From: SZUA-309 sp050185825
GTDB lineage: Bacteria; Pseudomonadota; Gammaproteobacteria; Pseudomonadales; Azotimanducaceae
Assembly (NCBI GenBank): GCA_050185825.1
Contig: JBFWZA010000001.1
Coordinates: 1 to 64,000, forward strand
Length of the DNA stretch: 64,000 nucleotides
Reading direction: 5' to 3'
The notes beneath the pieces are model-generated. The model did no database searches, had not been told where the DNA came from, and saw only the letters and a list, made by a program, of their open reading frames with translations. Below are positions 32,193 through 40,204 of this stretch, one piece after another. Numbering within the stretch: position 1 is the first letter of the stretch; each line of letters starts with the position of its first letter. The position numbers and the translations under genes are program-made.

Positions 32193-33082
32193 TAGGACTT
32201 CCTGAGGCGCTGGATCAGGCTCGACGTGTCCCAGCGCCCGCCGCCGTAGCTCTGCACGTCGGCATAGAACTGGTCCACCAGGGCGGTGAGCGGCAGCCGC
32301 GCGTTCAGCCCCCGGCCCGTACGCAGGGCGATTTCCAGATCCTTGCGCATCCAGTTGACGGCGAAGCCGAACTCGAACTCTCCCGCGGCCATGGTCTTGT
32401 AGCGGTTCTCCATCTGCCAGGACTGGGCTGCGCCCTTGGAAATGACCTCGACCACGTCGCCGATGTCGAGCCCCGCCTGCTCCGCGAAGTGCAGACCTTC
32501 CGCAAGGCCCTGCAGCACACCGGCGATGCAGATCTGGTTGACCATTTTGGTGAGCTGGCCGGCACCCGCATCCCCCAGCCGGCGGACCGACTTGGCATAA
32601 CACGCCATCACCGGCTCCGCCGTCCGGAAGCTGTCCGGCGCCCCGCCCACCATGATGGTGAGCTGGCCGTTCTCGGCGCCGGCCTGACCGCCGGATACCG
32701 GCGCATCGAGAAAGCCCACACCCCGCTCGGCGCAGGCAGCCTCGAGCTCCCGGGCGAGCTCGGCGGAGGCGGTGGTGTGGTCCACCAGCACCGAGCCTGC
32801 CGCCATGCCCGCCAGCACCCCGCGCTCGCCGTACACCACGGCGCGGACGTCGTCGTCGTTGCCGACGCAGAGAAAGACCAGGTCGGCGTCGGCTGCCGCC
32901 TCGCGCGGCGTGGAAGCGACGGCGGTAGCGCCCGGCGCGTCCGCGTAGCGCTCGAGCCAGGCCCGGGCCCGGCTGGCCGTGCGGTTGTAGGCGCACACGT
33001 CGTGGCCGGCCGCCGCCAGATGTCCCGCCATGGGAAAACCCATGACCCCCAGGCCCACGAAGGCCGTCCTGGTATTGCTCAT
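32192..33082 (-). CDS. NAD(P)-dependent 3-hydroxyisobutyrate-type dehydrogenase
   Basis: 296 residues of the beta-hydroxyacid dehydrogenase family: N-terminal FVGLGVMGFPMAGHL Rossmann motif, DAPVSGGQAGAENGQLTIM substrate loop, and catalytic Lys in GAGQLTKMVNQI (about residue 172). ATG 33082 gives the canonical N-terminus; the much longer open frame upstream on the same strand is an artefact of high GC. Substrate (3-hydroxyisobutyrate, tartronate semialdehyde or similar) not decided. Preceded 20 bp upstream by a hydrolase gene. Confidence 0.9.
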   Translation of the reverse strand: MSNTRTAFVGLGVMGFPMAGHLAAAGHDVCAYNRTASRARAWLERYADAPGATAVASTPREAAADADLVFLCVGNDDDVRAVVYGERGVLAGMAAGSVLVDHTTASAELARELEAACAERGVGFLDAPVSGGQAGAENGQLTIMVGGAPDSFRTAEPVMACYAKSVRRLGDAGAGQLTKMVNQICIAGVLQGLAEGLHFAEQAGLDIGDVVEVISKGAAQSWQMENRYKTMAAGEFEFGFAVNWMRKDLEIALRTGRGLNARLPLTALVDQFYADVQSYGGGRWDTSSLIQRLRKS

Positions 33083-33102
33083 GCCGATCGTTCCGTCTGC
33101 CG

Positions 33103-33828
33103 TCAGGGTGTGTTGTCGATGAGAAACCGCCGCACCGCGGCCCGCGCCTCTTCCCGGGCGGCACCTTCCTTCCACGACTCGATGAAGGTGGCATCCGGCG
33201 CCAGCTCGGCGATGGTCAGGGAGGCGCTCGCCGGGTGATACACGTCGTTGCCGCAGAGCACGAGCAGCGGGGTCGTGCAGGACTCGACGAAGTCCACGTC
33301 CACGTTGAAGAACACCTTGTCGCCGTCGTACAGGTTGCCGCGGAAGCTCGCCCAGTCCCCCTCGCCGACGTCGGGACGCTTCGGCTTCAGCGCGTCCGCC
33401 CAGTTGTCGAACATCTGGTAGAAGACCTCGCGGTTGTTCTCCCTGCCGATGGTCTGAAAGAGCACGGCGGACGCCACCCGGGACGCCGCCGCCTGGATGA
33501 GACCGAGGGCATAGGGACCGCCGATGCACATGCCCGCCACGTGAAAACGCTCGAGCCCGAGATGGTCCATCAGCGCGAGCTGGTCCGCCGCGTACGTCTG
33601 CCAGCCGTCCGTGGCGCGCACGGGGCCGGTGGAGGCGCCGGCGTTGCGCTGGTCCATGGCCACTACCGTGAACCGATCCTCGAGGTCGTCGATGGGATTC
33701 CAGGGCGTGTTCTCCCAGAAGGAGATGGCCGAACGCATGCCCCCCGGCGCGATCAGCAGCACCGGAAACCCGTCGCCGTGAACCTCGTAGTGAATCGATG
33801 CACCGTCGCCGGTGGTGAACGCTGCCAC
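33103..33828 (-). CDS. alpha/beta hydrolase with Cys at the nucleophile elbow
   Basis: 241 residues with the alpha/beta-hydrolase pattern: HGDGFPVLLIAPGG oxyanion region, then the nucleophile elbow VAGMCIGG, where Cys replaces Ser (G-M-C-I-G near residue 96), LLVLCGNDVYHPA with an acidic residue, and a C-terminal Ser/His region ATFIESWKEG lacking an obvious catalytic His. Cys nucleophiles are known in dienelactone hydrolase. The reaction is not predictable. Same strand as its neighbours, 20 bp before the dehydrogenase. Confidence 0.82.
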   Translation of the reverse strand: MAAFTTGDGASIHYEVHGDGFPVLLIAPGGMRSAISFWENTPWNPIDDLEDRFTVVAMDQRNAGASTGPVRATDGWQTYAADQLALMDHLGLERFHVAGMCIGGPYALGLIQAAASRVASAVLFQTIGRENNREVFYQMFDNWADALKPKRPDVGEGDWASFRGNLYDGDKVFFNVDVDFVESCTTPLLVLCGNDVYHPASASLTIAELAPDATFIESWKEGAAREEARAAVRRFLIDNTP

Positions 33829-33840
33829 GCCCTGCTCCCG

Positions 33841-35283
33841 TCAGTCCTTCGGGGCCATGATAGCGTCCCGGACCGCCACCAGTCGCCCCGAGCCCGTCAG
33901 CCGCACGCGCTCGTCGCTCACCGGCTCGATGCCGAGGTCCGCATAGAGGCCGTCGAGATCGGGCAATCCCCGGACGCGCATCTGCGCCTCGAACAGCGGC
34001 GTGAAGACGGCCGCGCCCGCCAGCTCGTCGAGCTTGGCGAAGAGCTCGTCTGCTCGCCACACGCGCGCCGACGGCAGGCAGCAGTCGGCGAGCCGGCCCA
34101 GCACCGTGTCGAGCGACGCACCGGTCGCAGTATTGCGCAGGCGGGTGTCTGCGCGCAGCGCCAGCGCCGCACCGCTCCAGTAGAGCAGCATCCGTACCTC
34201 GCGGAAGTCGCGCCGGTGCAGCTCGTCGAGGGCCGGCGGCTGCTCGACGCCCGCAGCGCGGACGAAGGCGCGATGGAAACGGCTCCAGACCTCCTGCTCG
34301 CTGTAAACCCCGCGCCTGGCCAGCAGGACGTTCTGGTAGTAACTCGCAAATCCCTCCGACACCCACTTCTCGGTGCTGCGCACGTAGGGCAGCAGCAGGT
34401 GGCTGAACTCGTGGGTGGCGGTCCAGTCTGCCTTGAGCGCCGGCAGCGATCCGGCCGGGTCGACGAAGAACCGGACCGCCTCGCCGCCGTCGCGGATCAC
34501 GTAGCCGAACGGCACCGGCGAGTTCCCGCGGCTGCGCACCGGCTGGACGATGACCTGCACCTCGGGACTCGGAAAGGTGCCGCCGACGCCGGCGACGTCC
34601 GCAGCCGCGGTGGCCAGCCACTCGCGAACGACGTCCGGGTCGATCCTGAGATCCGGGCCGTCCACCGCGGCGACCCGCAGCCGCGTGCCGCCCACCGGCA
34701 CCTCCAGCGACCGGAAGGTGCCGAACACGGCCGCCGCGGAGGCGCTGCCGGGTGACGGCGGCAGCTCGAACACCCCCGGCGCGACCGGCTTCCACGGCAC
34801 CGAGGCGCGCATGTCTCCAGGAAGGGCGATCTCGATGCGGACCGGCAGTCCGGACGGACCCTCCGGCGTCCACAGCCAGTCTCCGGGCCTGCTGAGGACC
34901 GCACCGGGGGCGACGGGCGGGCTGCGCCGTCCGGTCAGGCCGGTGAGCGGGTAGGTATAGCGGACGCAGTCCCCGTCGGAGCCAGGCAGGATCCTGTTGT
35001 CGCGGGTGGCCACCGGACCCGCATCGCAGCGGCTGAGCGAGTCGATAGCGGCGAGCCGACCCTCCGGCGCCATGAGCGGCAGCGCCCGCCCGGGCGGCAG
35101 CCGGACCTCCACCGTCACCTGGCTGAGATCCTCACTCGGCGACACCCGGTAGGTAGCGCCGGTGAAGTTCGCCATCGCCGCGGCCAGCGGCAGCAGGGCC
35201 AGAACGATCGCGCTCCCCCATCGCCGTCCCGGAAAAAACCACCCTGAGGGCACCCGCCTTGCAGGCACCCGCCCTGCGGGCAT
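33841..35283 (-). CDS. secreted zinc peptidase-like protein (M61/gluzincin type)
   Basis: 480 residues with a membrane/secretion helix (SAIVLALLPLAAAMA) near the N-terminus and a gluzincin centre: HEFSH at about residue 300 with the downstream Glu ligand in EKWVSEGFASYY. This resembles M61 glycyl aminopeptidases. The substrate is unknown. Start is uncertain: ATG 35283 (used here) gives a 32-bp gap to the divergent symporter gene; ATG 35325 has a better ribosome site (AGGACAGG) but overlaps it. The N-terminus is encoded by 15-bp tandem repeats. Confidence 0.75.
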   Translation of the reverse strand: MPAGRVPARRVPSGWFFPGRRWGSAIVLALLPLAAAMANFTGATYRVSPSEDLSQVTVEVRLPPGRALPLMAPEGRLAAIDSLSRCDAGPVATRDNRILPGSDGDCVRYTYPLTGLTGRRSPPVAPGAVLSRPGDWLWTPEGPSGLPVRIEIALPGDMRASVPWKPVAPGVFELPPSPGSASAAAVFGTFRSLEVPVGGTRLRVAAVDGPDLRIDPDVVREWLATAAADVAGVGGTFPSPEVQVIVQPVRSRGNSPVPFGYVIRDGGEAVRFFVDPAGSLPALKADWTATHEFSHLLLPYVRSTEKWVSEGFASYYQNVLLARRGVYSEQEVWSRFHRAFVRAAGVEQPPALDELHRRDFREVRMLLYWSGAALALRADTRLRNTATGASLDTVLGRLADCCLPSARVWRADELFAKLDELAGAAVFTPLFEAQMRVRGLPDLDGLYADLGIEPVSDERVRLTGSGRLVAVRDAIMAPKD

Positions 35284-35293
35284 TCGCCTTGCC
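35249..35293 (+). repeat. three 15-bp tandem repeats
   Basis: GGCACCCGCCTTGCA, GGCACCCGCCCTGCG and GGCATTCGCCTTGCC in direct succession, at the divergent start of the peptidase and symporter genes. Because the unit is a multiple of three, copy-number change would keep frame in the peptidase N-terminus (repeated RVPAG/RVPAR-like residues). Confidence 0.7.
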
Positions 35294-35314
35294 GGCCGGT
35301 TAATCTCCCCGCCC

Positions 35315-36904
35315 ATGACGGCCATCCTGTCCTGCTGCTTCTTCATGTCCCTGGTCGCGCTCTACTCCTGGCACCGTACCCGGGGCCAGACGCGCACCCG
35401 GGCCGGGTACTTTCTGGCCGGGCACGGTCTTTCCGGCACGTTCATCGCCGGTTCGCTGCTGCTCACCAATCTCTCCGCCGAGCAGCTCGTGGGCCTGAAC
35501 GGGTCGGCATACGCGTTCAATCTATCGAGCATGGCCTGGGAAGTCACCGCAGCGGTGGCCATCGTCCTCATGGCGCTGGTGCTGCTGCCCCGCTACCTGA
35601 CGGGCGGCTTCACCACCCTGCCCCAGTATCTGGAAACCCGGTTCGATGCCCGGGTCCGCCGGGCCACCGCCGTGCTCTTCCTGCTCGGTTACGGGCTGAT
35701 CACCATCCCGTCCATCCTCTATTCCGGTTCGCTGGCGGTGCTGCAGCTCTTCGACGTGCCCGCTCTGCTCGGTGTGGATCGACCCACGGCCCTCATCGTC
35801 ACGCTCTGGGTCATCGGCCTCATCGGTGCGGCCTACGCCATCTTCGGCGGGCTGAAGGCAGTGGCGGTGTCGGACACGCTGAACGGCGTCGGCCTGCTTG
35901 TCATCGGCGTGCTGGTGCCGGTGCTCGGGCTAGCGAAGCTCGGCGGCGGCAGCGTCCTGAACGGTGCGGCCTTACTCGGGACGAGGCACACCGACAAGCT
36001 CAATGCCATCGGCAGCACCACCGACCCCACCCCGTTCGGCACCCTGTTCACGGGCATGATCCTCGCCAACCTCTTCTACTGGGGCACCAATCAGTACGTC
36101 ATCCAGCGCACGCTGGGCGCATCCAGCCTCGCGGAAGGTCAGAAGGGCGTGCTGATCTCCGGTTTTTTCAAGATCACCGTGCCGTTTCTGATGATGATTC
36201 CCGGCGTCATCGCCTTCCACCTGTACGGCGCGGGTCTCACGAGCATGGACGACGCGTATCCGCGGCTTGCCCGGGACGTGCTGCCTCCCGGCCTGGACGG
36301 GTTCTTCCTGGCCGTGCTGCTCGGTGCGGTGCTGAGCTCGTTCAACTCGCTGCTGAACAGCGCCTCGACGCTGTTTGCGGTGGACCTCTACCAGCCGTTC
36401 CGGCCGGCAGCGGACGACCGGGAGCTGATCCGGGTGGCACGGCTCGTGGGCACCGTGCTGGCGCTCTTCTCCTTCCTCATCGCACCGCTGCTGCAGTACG
36501 CGCCGGAAGGGCTCTGGCAGCTCATCCGCCGCTTCACCGGCTTCTACAACATCCCCATCATCGCCATCGTGGTCATGGCCGTGGTCACCAGCCGCACCCG
36601 TCACCGCGTGCCGCCAGCCGGCGCGCTGGCCGCCATGGGCTTTCACCTGGTGGCCTACGGGCTGCTGACCTTCGTCTGGGACAGCGGCGTGCACTTCATC
36701 CACCTCTACGCCATCCTGTTCGCGGTGGAGATCGGCATCATGGCGATCAGCGCCCGGCGGCATCCGGGAGACCCCCTGGTGCCACCGGATGCGCACGCGG
36801 TGGACATGACGCCCTGGCGCCATCGGCATGCCGTGAGCGTGCTGCTGCTGGCCGCGATGGTGGGGATCTACGTGCTCTTCTCGCCGTTCGGCGTCGCGAG
36901 CTGA
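35315..36904 (+). CDS. sodium:solute symporter (SSS family)
   Basis: 529 residues with about 13 membrane helices. SSS features: GYFLAGHGLSGTFIAGSLLLTNLSAEQLVGLNG near the N-terminus, an internal repeat, and the helix AVLLGAVLSSFNSLLNSASTL typical for solute/Na+ binding. Substrate could be a sugar or organic acid. ATG 35315 chosen because upstream residues are the low-complexity repeat region. Its 3' end overlaps the convergent MauD-like gene by 37 bp. Confidence 0.9.
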   Translation: MTAILSCCFFMSLVALYSWHRTRGQTRTRAGYFLAGHGLSGTFIAGSLLLTNLSAEQLVGLNGSAYAFNLSSMAWEVTAAVAIVLMALVLLPRYLTGGFTTLPQYLETRFDARVRRATAVLFLLGYGLITIPSILYSGSLAVLQLFDVPALLGVDRPTALIVTLWVIGLIGAAYAIFGGLKAVAVSDTLNGVGLLVIGVLVPVLGLAKLGGGSVLNGAALLGTRHTDKLNAIGSTTDPTPFGTLFTGMILANLFYWGTNQYVIQRTLGASSLAEGQKGVLISGFFKITVPFLMMIPGVIAFHLYGAGLTSMDDAYPRLARDVLPPGLDGFFLAVLLGAVLSSFNSLLNSASTLFAVDLYQPFRPAADDRELIRVARLVGTVLALFSFLIAPLLQYAPEGLWQLIRRFTGFYNIPIIAIVVMAVVTSRTRHRVPPAGALAAMGFHLVAYGLLTFVWDSGVHFIHLYAILFAVEIGIMAISARRHPGDPLVPPDAHAVDMTPWRHRHAVSVLLLAAMVGIYVLFSPFGVAS

Positions 36905-37452
36905 GCGGTGCCACCGGCCAGCAGCCGGGCGAGCTCACGAGGTCCGCTGACGGTGTCGCGACCGATCAGCCGGCCTTCCGCGTCCAGGCGGACGAGCGTC
37001 GGCAGCTGGCGCACGCCGAGGGCGAGCCCCAGCGCCCGGGACACGAGGAAACACTCGGGATCGAGGCCCCGCTCCGAGGCGTAAGCCTCGTAGTCGGGGA
37101 TTCGACCATCAGCGGCCGGCAGGCCGTCGGCCACGCACAGTCCCCGGTACGCTCCCACGTCCATCGCCTCCACGAATGCCGGCAGCACGCTCCGGCAGAT
37201 GGGGCAATCCGCCGACACGAACAGCAGCGCCGACGCTGTGCCGGTGATCGTCACCGGCGTCCCGGCCAGCGACGTGAGCGGCAGGTCGGGCACCGTCTGA
37301 CCGGGCTCGATCCCCGCCTGTGATCGGTTCATGCCTGCCGGCGAGAGGCGCTCGTGGAGGATGCCCACCTGCCGGGCCAGCGACAGCACCACCAAGGCAA
37401 GACCGAGCAGCACCAGCACCTGCGCCAGAACCGCGACGGTGAGCAGCGTCAT
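36868..37452 (-). CDS. MauD-like membrane-anchored thioredoxin-fold protein
   Basis: 194 residues: one N-terminal helix (about 3-25) followed by LARQVGILHERLSPAGM, characteristic of MauD of the methylamine-dehydrogenase cluster, then a thioredoxin-like domain with CPIC at about residues 84-87 (FVSADCPICRSVLPAF). No mauA/mauB or other mau gene is near, so it probably serves another periplasmic protein. ATG overlaps the end of the matB gene by 4 bp. Overlaps the symporter gene tail to tail. Confidence 0.83.
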   Translation of the reverse strand: MTLLTVAVLAQVLVLLGLALVVLSLARQVGILHERLSPAGMNRSQAGIEPGQTVPDLPLTSLAGTPVTITGTASALLFVSADCPICRSVLPAFVEAMDVGAYRGLCVADGLPAADGRIPDYEAYASERGLDPECFLVSRALGLALGVRQLPTLVRLDAEGRLIGRDTVSGPRELARLLAGGTAQLATPNGEKST

Positions 37453-38984
37453 GCGGATGGCGCCCCGCTGAACAGCCCACCGTGATCGGCGCGAAGCTGG
37501 CTCTTCTGCACCTTGCCCATGGCGTTGCGCGGCAGCGCCTCGACGTTGACCACCGCCTTCGGCTGCTTGAAGCGGGCGAGCCGGCCGGCGAGCGCCGCAT
37601 CCACGTCGGCAGCGGTCACCGCCGCCCCCACCGGGACCACCACGGCCACCACCCCTTCGCCGAAATCCGGATGCGGCACGCCGATCACCGCGCTCTCCAC
37701 CACCTGGGGCATCTCGTCGATCAGCGCTTCGAGCTCTTTCGGGTAGACGTTGTAGCCGCCGGTGATGACCATGTCCTTCTCGCGGCCGACGATGCTCACC
37801 CGCCCCTCCGTATCCATCACCGCCTGATCCCCGGTAATGAAGAAGCCATCCTCCCGGAATTCCTGCGCCGTCTTCTCGGGCATGCGCCAGTAGCCGCTGA
37901 AGACGTTGGGACCCTTCACCTCGATGACGCCCACCTCTCCCGGCGCCACGGGCACGCCGGCCTCGTCGGCGATCCTGAGGCGGACGCCGGGCAGCGGGAA
38001 TCCGACCGTACCGGCGATTCGTTCGCCCGCGAGCGGATTGCTGGTGTTCATCATGGTCTCGCTCATACCGTAGCGCTCGAGGATCCGGTGCCCCGTGCGC
38101 GCCTCCCAGGCTTCGAACGTCTGCGCGGTGAGCGGCGCCGAACCGCTGATGAACAGGCGCATGGCGGCGCAGCGTGCCCGGTCCAGATCGTTGCTGGCGA
38201 GCAGGCGCGTGTAGAAGGTCGGCACGCCCATCATCACCGTCGCCCGCGGCAGCGCCCGCAGCACCGCGCCGGGATCGAAGGCACGCAGAAAGATCATCGG
38301 TGTGGCCGTGAGCAGCGCACAGTGCAGGGCCACGAACAGACCGTGGACGTGAAAGATGGGCAGCGCGTGCAGCAGCACGTCGTCGTTCTGCCAGCCCCAG
38401 TAGTCGACCAGCACCACGGCGCTCACCGCCAGGTTGCCGTGGCTGAGCATGGCGCCCTTGGACCGGCCGGTGGTGCCGGAAGTGTAGAGAATGGCGGCGA
38501 TGTCTCCGGCGGCGCGGGGTGCGGTGGGAATCCGGCCGACCTCGCCGAGGTCGGCCAGATCGGTGAGCAGCGAACCGTCCCCCGCAGCACCCAGGCTCCT
38601 GACCCGGGTGCCGGGGCAGCGGTTCTCTACCAGCGTCGAATAGGCCGCCTCGTCCGCCACCCGGCAGACGAACAGTCCCGGCTCGGCATCGGTGAGGAAA
38701 TAGCCCACCTCCTCTGCCGTGTAGGCGGTGTTGATGGGTACGTAAACTGCGCCGTGCCGCAGGCAGCCCAGATAGAGGCCTACCGCCTCCGCGGACTTGT
38801 CGGTCTGCACCAGCACCCGGTCGCCAGCTCCGACGCCGAGCGTGCCGAGCAGCGCGGCAAAGCGGGCGCTCATGCCGTCGAGCACCGAGTAGGACAGCTC
38901 GCTGCCGTCCTCGAGGATCAGCGCGGGTCGGTCGGGATGCCTGGCGAACGCATCCGCGAGCAGAAAAAAGAAGTTCTCGGACAT
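37449..38984 (-). CDS. matB: malonyl-CoA synthetase-like acyl-CoA ligase
   Basis: 511-residue AMP-forming ligase with YTSGTTGRSKGAMLSHGN (P-loop), ERYGMSETMMNTSNP, GFFITGDQA and the C-terminal Lys in PRNAMGKVQKSQL. MatB-specific sequence is seen in VQTDKSAEAVGLYLGCLRHG, VPINTAYTAEEVGYFL and LLHALPIFHVHGLFVALH. Converts malonate, CoA and ATP to malonyl-CoA. Translationally coupled to the MauD-like gene. Confidence 0.85.
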   Translation of the reverse strand: MSENFFFLLADAFARHPDRPALILEDGSELSYSVLDGMSARFAALLGTLGVGAGDRVLVQTDKSAEAVGLYLGCLRHGAVYVPINTAYTAEEVGYFLTDAEPGLFVCRVADEAAYSTLVENRCPGTRVRSLGAAGDGSLLTDLADLGEVGRIPTAPRAAGDIAAILYTSGTTGRSKGAMLSHGNLAVSAVVLVDYWGWQNDDVLLHALPIFHVHGLFVALHCALLTATPMIFLRAFDPGAVLRALPRATVMMGVPTFYTRLLASNDLDRARCAAMRLFISGSAPLTAQTFEAWEARTGHRILERYGMSETMMNTSNPLAGERIAGTVGFPLPGVRLRIADEAGVPVAPGEVGVIEVKGPNVFSGYWRMPEKTAQEFREDGFFITGDQAVMDTEGRVSIVGREKDMVITGGYNVYPKELEALIDEMPQVVESAVIGVPHPDFGEGVVAVVVPVGAAVTAADVDAALAGRLARFKQPKAVVNVEALPRNAMGKVQKSQLRADHGGLFSGAPSA

Positions 38985-39120
38985 GGTCTACGGTCTGGCT
39001 CGATCCGGAAGGTGGTCGGGGTGCCGGAGGGAGTGTAAGGGCGTCGGTGCCGGTGAACCAGCCGGCCCCGGCGTGGTCGAAAAGCGCTACCCTTGTCCGA
39101 CCCCATCGGGAGGCCGACCG

Positions 39121-40203
39121 TTGCCACCTTCCCTGCATCCCGTCGTCCTGCTGGCGATGCTGCTCGCCGGCTGCTCCGACCCGGCCGGGGGTCCCGCGGG
39201 CAGCCCGGGCGGCGGCTTCAACCGGGCGCCGACCTTCGTCCGGGTCGAGCCCGCCTCGCTGCGGGAGGTCCGCGACGAGGTGGAGGCCATCGGCACCGCC
39301 CGGGCCAACGAGTCGGTGATCATCGCCGCCAAGGTGACGGATACCGTGAGCCGCGTGAACTTCGACGACGGCGACATCGTCGAGGCGGGCGCGGTGCTGG
39401 TGGAGCTGACCAACACCGAGCAGTCGGCCCTGCTCGACGAGGCGAAGGCGAACGTCGTGGATGCGGGCAACCAGGCCGAGCGTCTCGAGAAGCTCGCAGC
39501 CGACAACAGCATTCCGCTGTCGCAGCGGGACGAGGCGCGGGCGCGCCTCGACGCCGCACAGGCCCGTTACCAGTCCATCCTGGCCCGTCTCGAGGACCGC
39601 CTCATCCGCGCACCTTTTGCCGGCCTGCTCGGATTCCGTGAGGTGAGCGAAGGCACCCTGGTCACGCCGGGCAGCCGCATCACCACGCTCGACGACATTG
39701 CCGTCATCAAGCTCGACTTCTCCGTTCCCGAGGTGTACCTGCATCTGGTCCGCGAAGGGCTCGAGCTCGTCGCGCAGAGCTCCGCCTACCCCGACCACCG
39801 CTTCCCGGCGAAGGTGCGCACCATCGGCTCACGGGTGGACGAGGTGACGCGCTCCGCCACGGTCCGGGCCCACATCGACAATCCGGAGGGCCTGCTGAAA
39901 CCCGGGATGCTGCTCACGGTGCACCTGACCACGGCGAAGCGTGACGTGCTCATGGTGCCGGAGCCCGCCATCCTGCAGCGTGCCTCCCAGGTCTTCGTGT
40001 TCACCCTCCAGGGCGACCGCGCCGAGATGCGTCAGGTACGGACGGGCGTGCGCCGCGACGGCCGCATCGAGATCACCGGCGGCCTCGTCGAGGGGGAGCT
40101 GGTGATCACCGAGGGCACGATCAAGATCCGCGACGGGTCGCCGGTGACCACCGAGCTGCCGGCCACCGCCCGCGGTCGGCCCGACCCCGGCGGGAACGGC
40201 TGA
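39121..40203 (+). CDS. RND efflux periplasmic adaptor lipoprotein
   Basis: 360 residues with a lipoprotein signal (HPVVLLAMLLAGCSD), a barrel-sandwich/coiled-coil domain (about 50-150) and beta-barrel. The TTG at 39121 is chosen because GGGAGG lies 8 bp upstream and the lipobox LAGC then falls at residue 18; longer starts give an unlikely N-terminus. HlyD/MFP-type adaptor that joins the RND pump to an outer membrane channel. It ends 1 bp before the pump gene. No TolC-type gene is nearby. Confidence 0.9.
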   Translation: MPPSLHPVVLLAMLLAGCSDPAGGPAGSPGGGFNRAPTFVRVEPASLREVRDEVEAIGTARANESVIIAAKVTDTVSRVNFDDGDIVEAGAVLVELTNTEQSALLDEAKANVVDAGNQAERLEKLAADNSIPLSQRDEARARLDAAQARYQSILARLEDRLIRAPFAGLLGFREVSEGTLVTPGSRITTLDDIAVIKLDFSVPEVYLHLVREGLELVAQSSAYPDHRFPAKVRTIGSRVDEVTRSATVRAHIDNPEGLLKPGMLLTVHLTTAKRDVLMVPEPAILQRASQVFVFTLQGDRAEMRQVRTGVRRDGRIEITGGLVEGELVITEGTIKIRDGSPVTTELPATARGRPDPGGNG

Positions 40204-40204
40204 C

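Noticed and set aside
32192..34873. 893-codon open frame on the minus strand
   Set aside because: It fuses the dehydrogenase frame with an antisense-like, Arg/Gly-rich stretch across two other genes. Only 32192-33082 has family motifs; the rest is a GC-rich shadow.
36868..39798. 976-codon open frame on the minus strand
   Set aside because: Only 36868-37452 (MauD-like) is real. The upstream part is out of frame with matB and has low-complexity composition.
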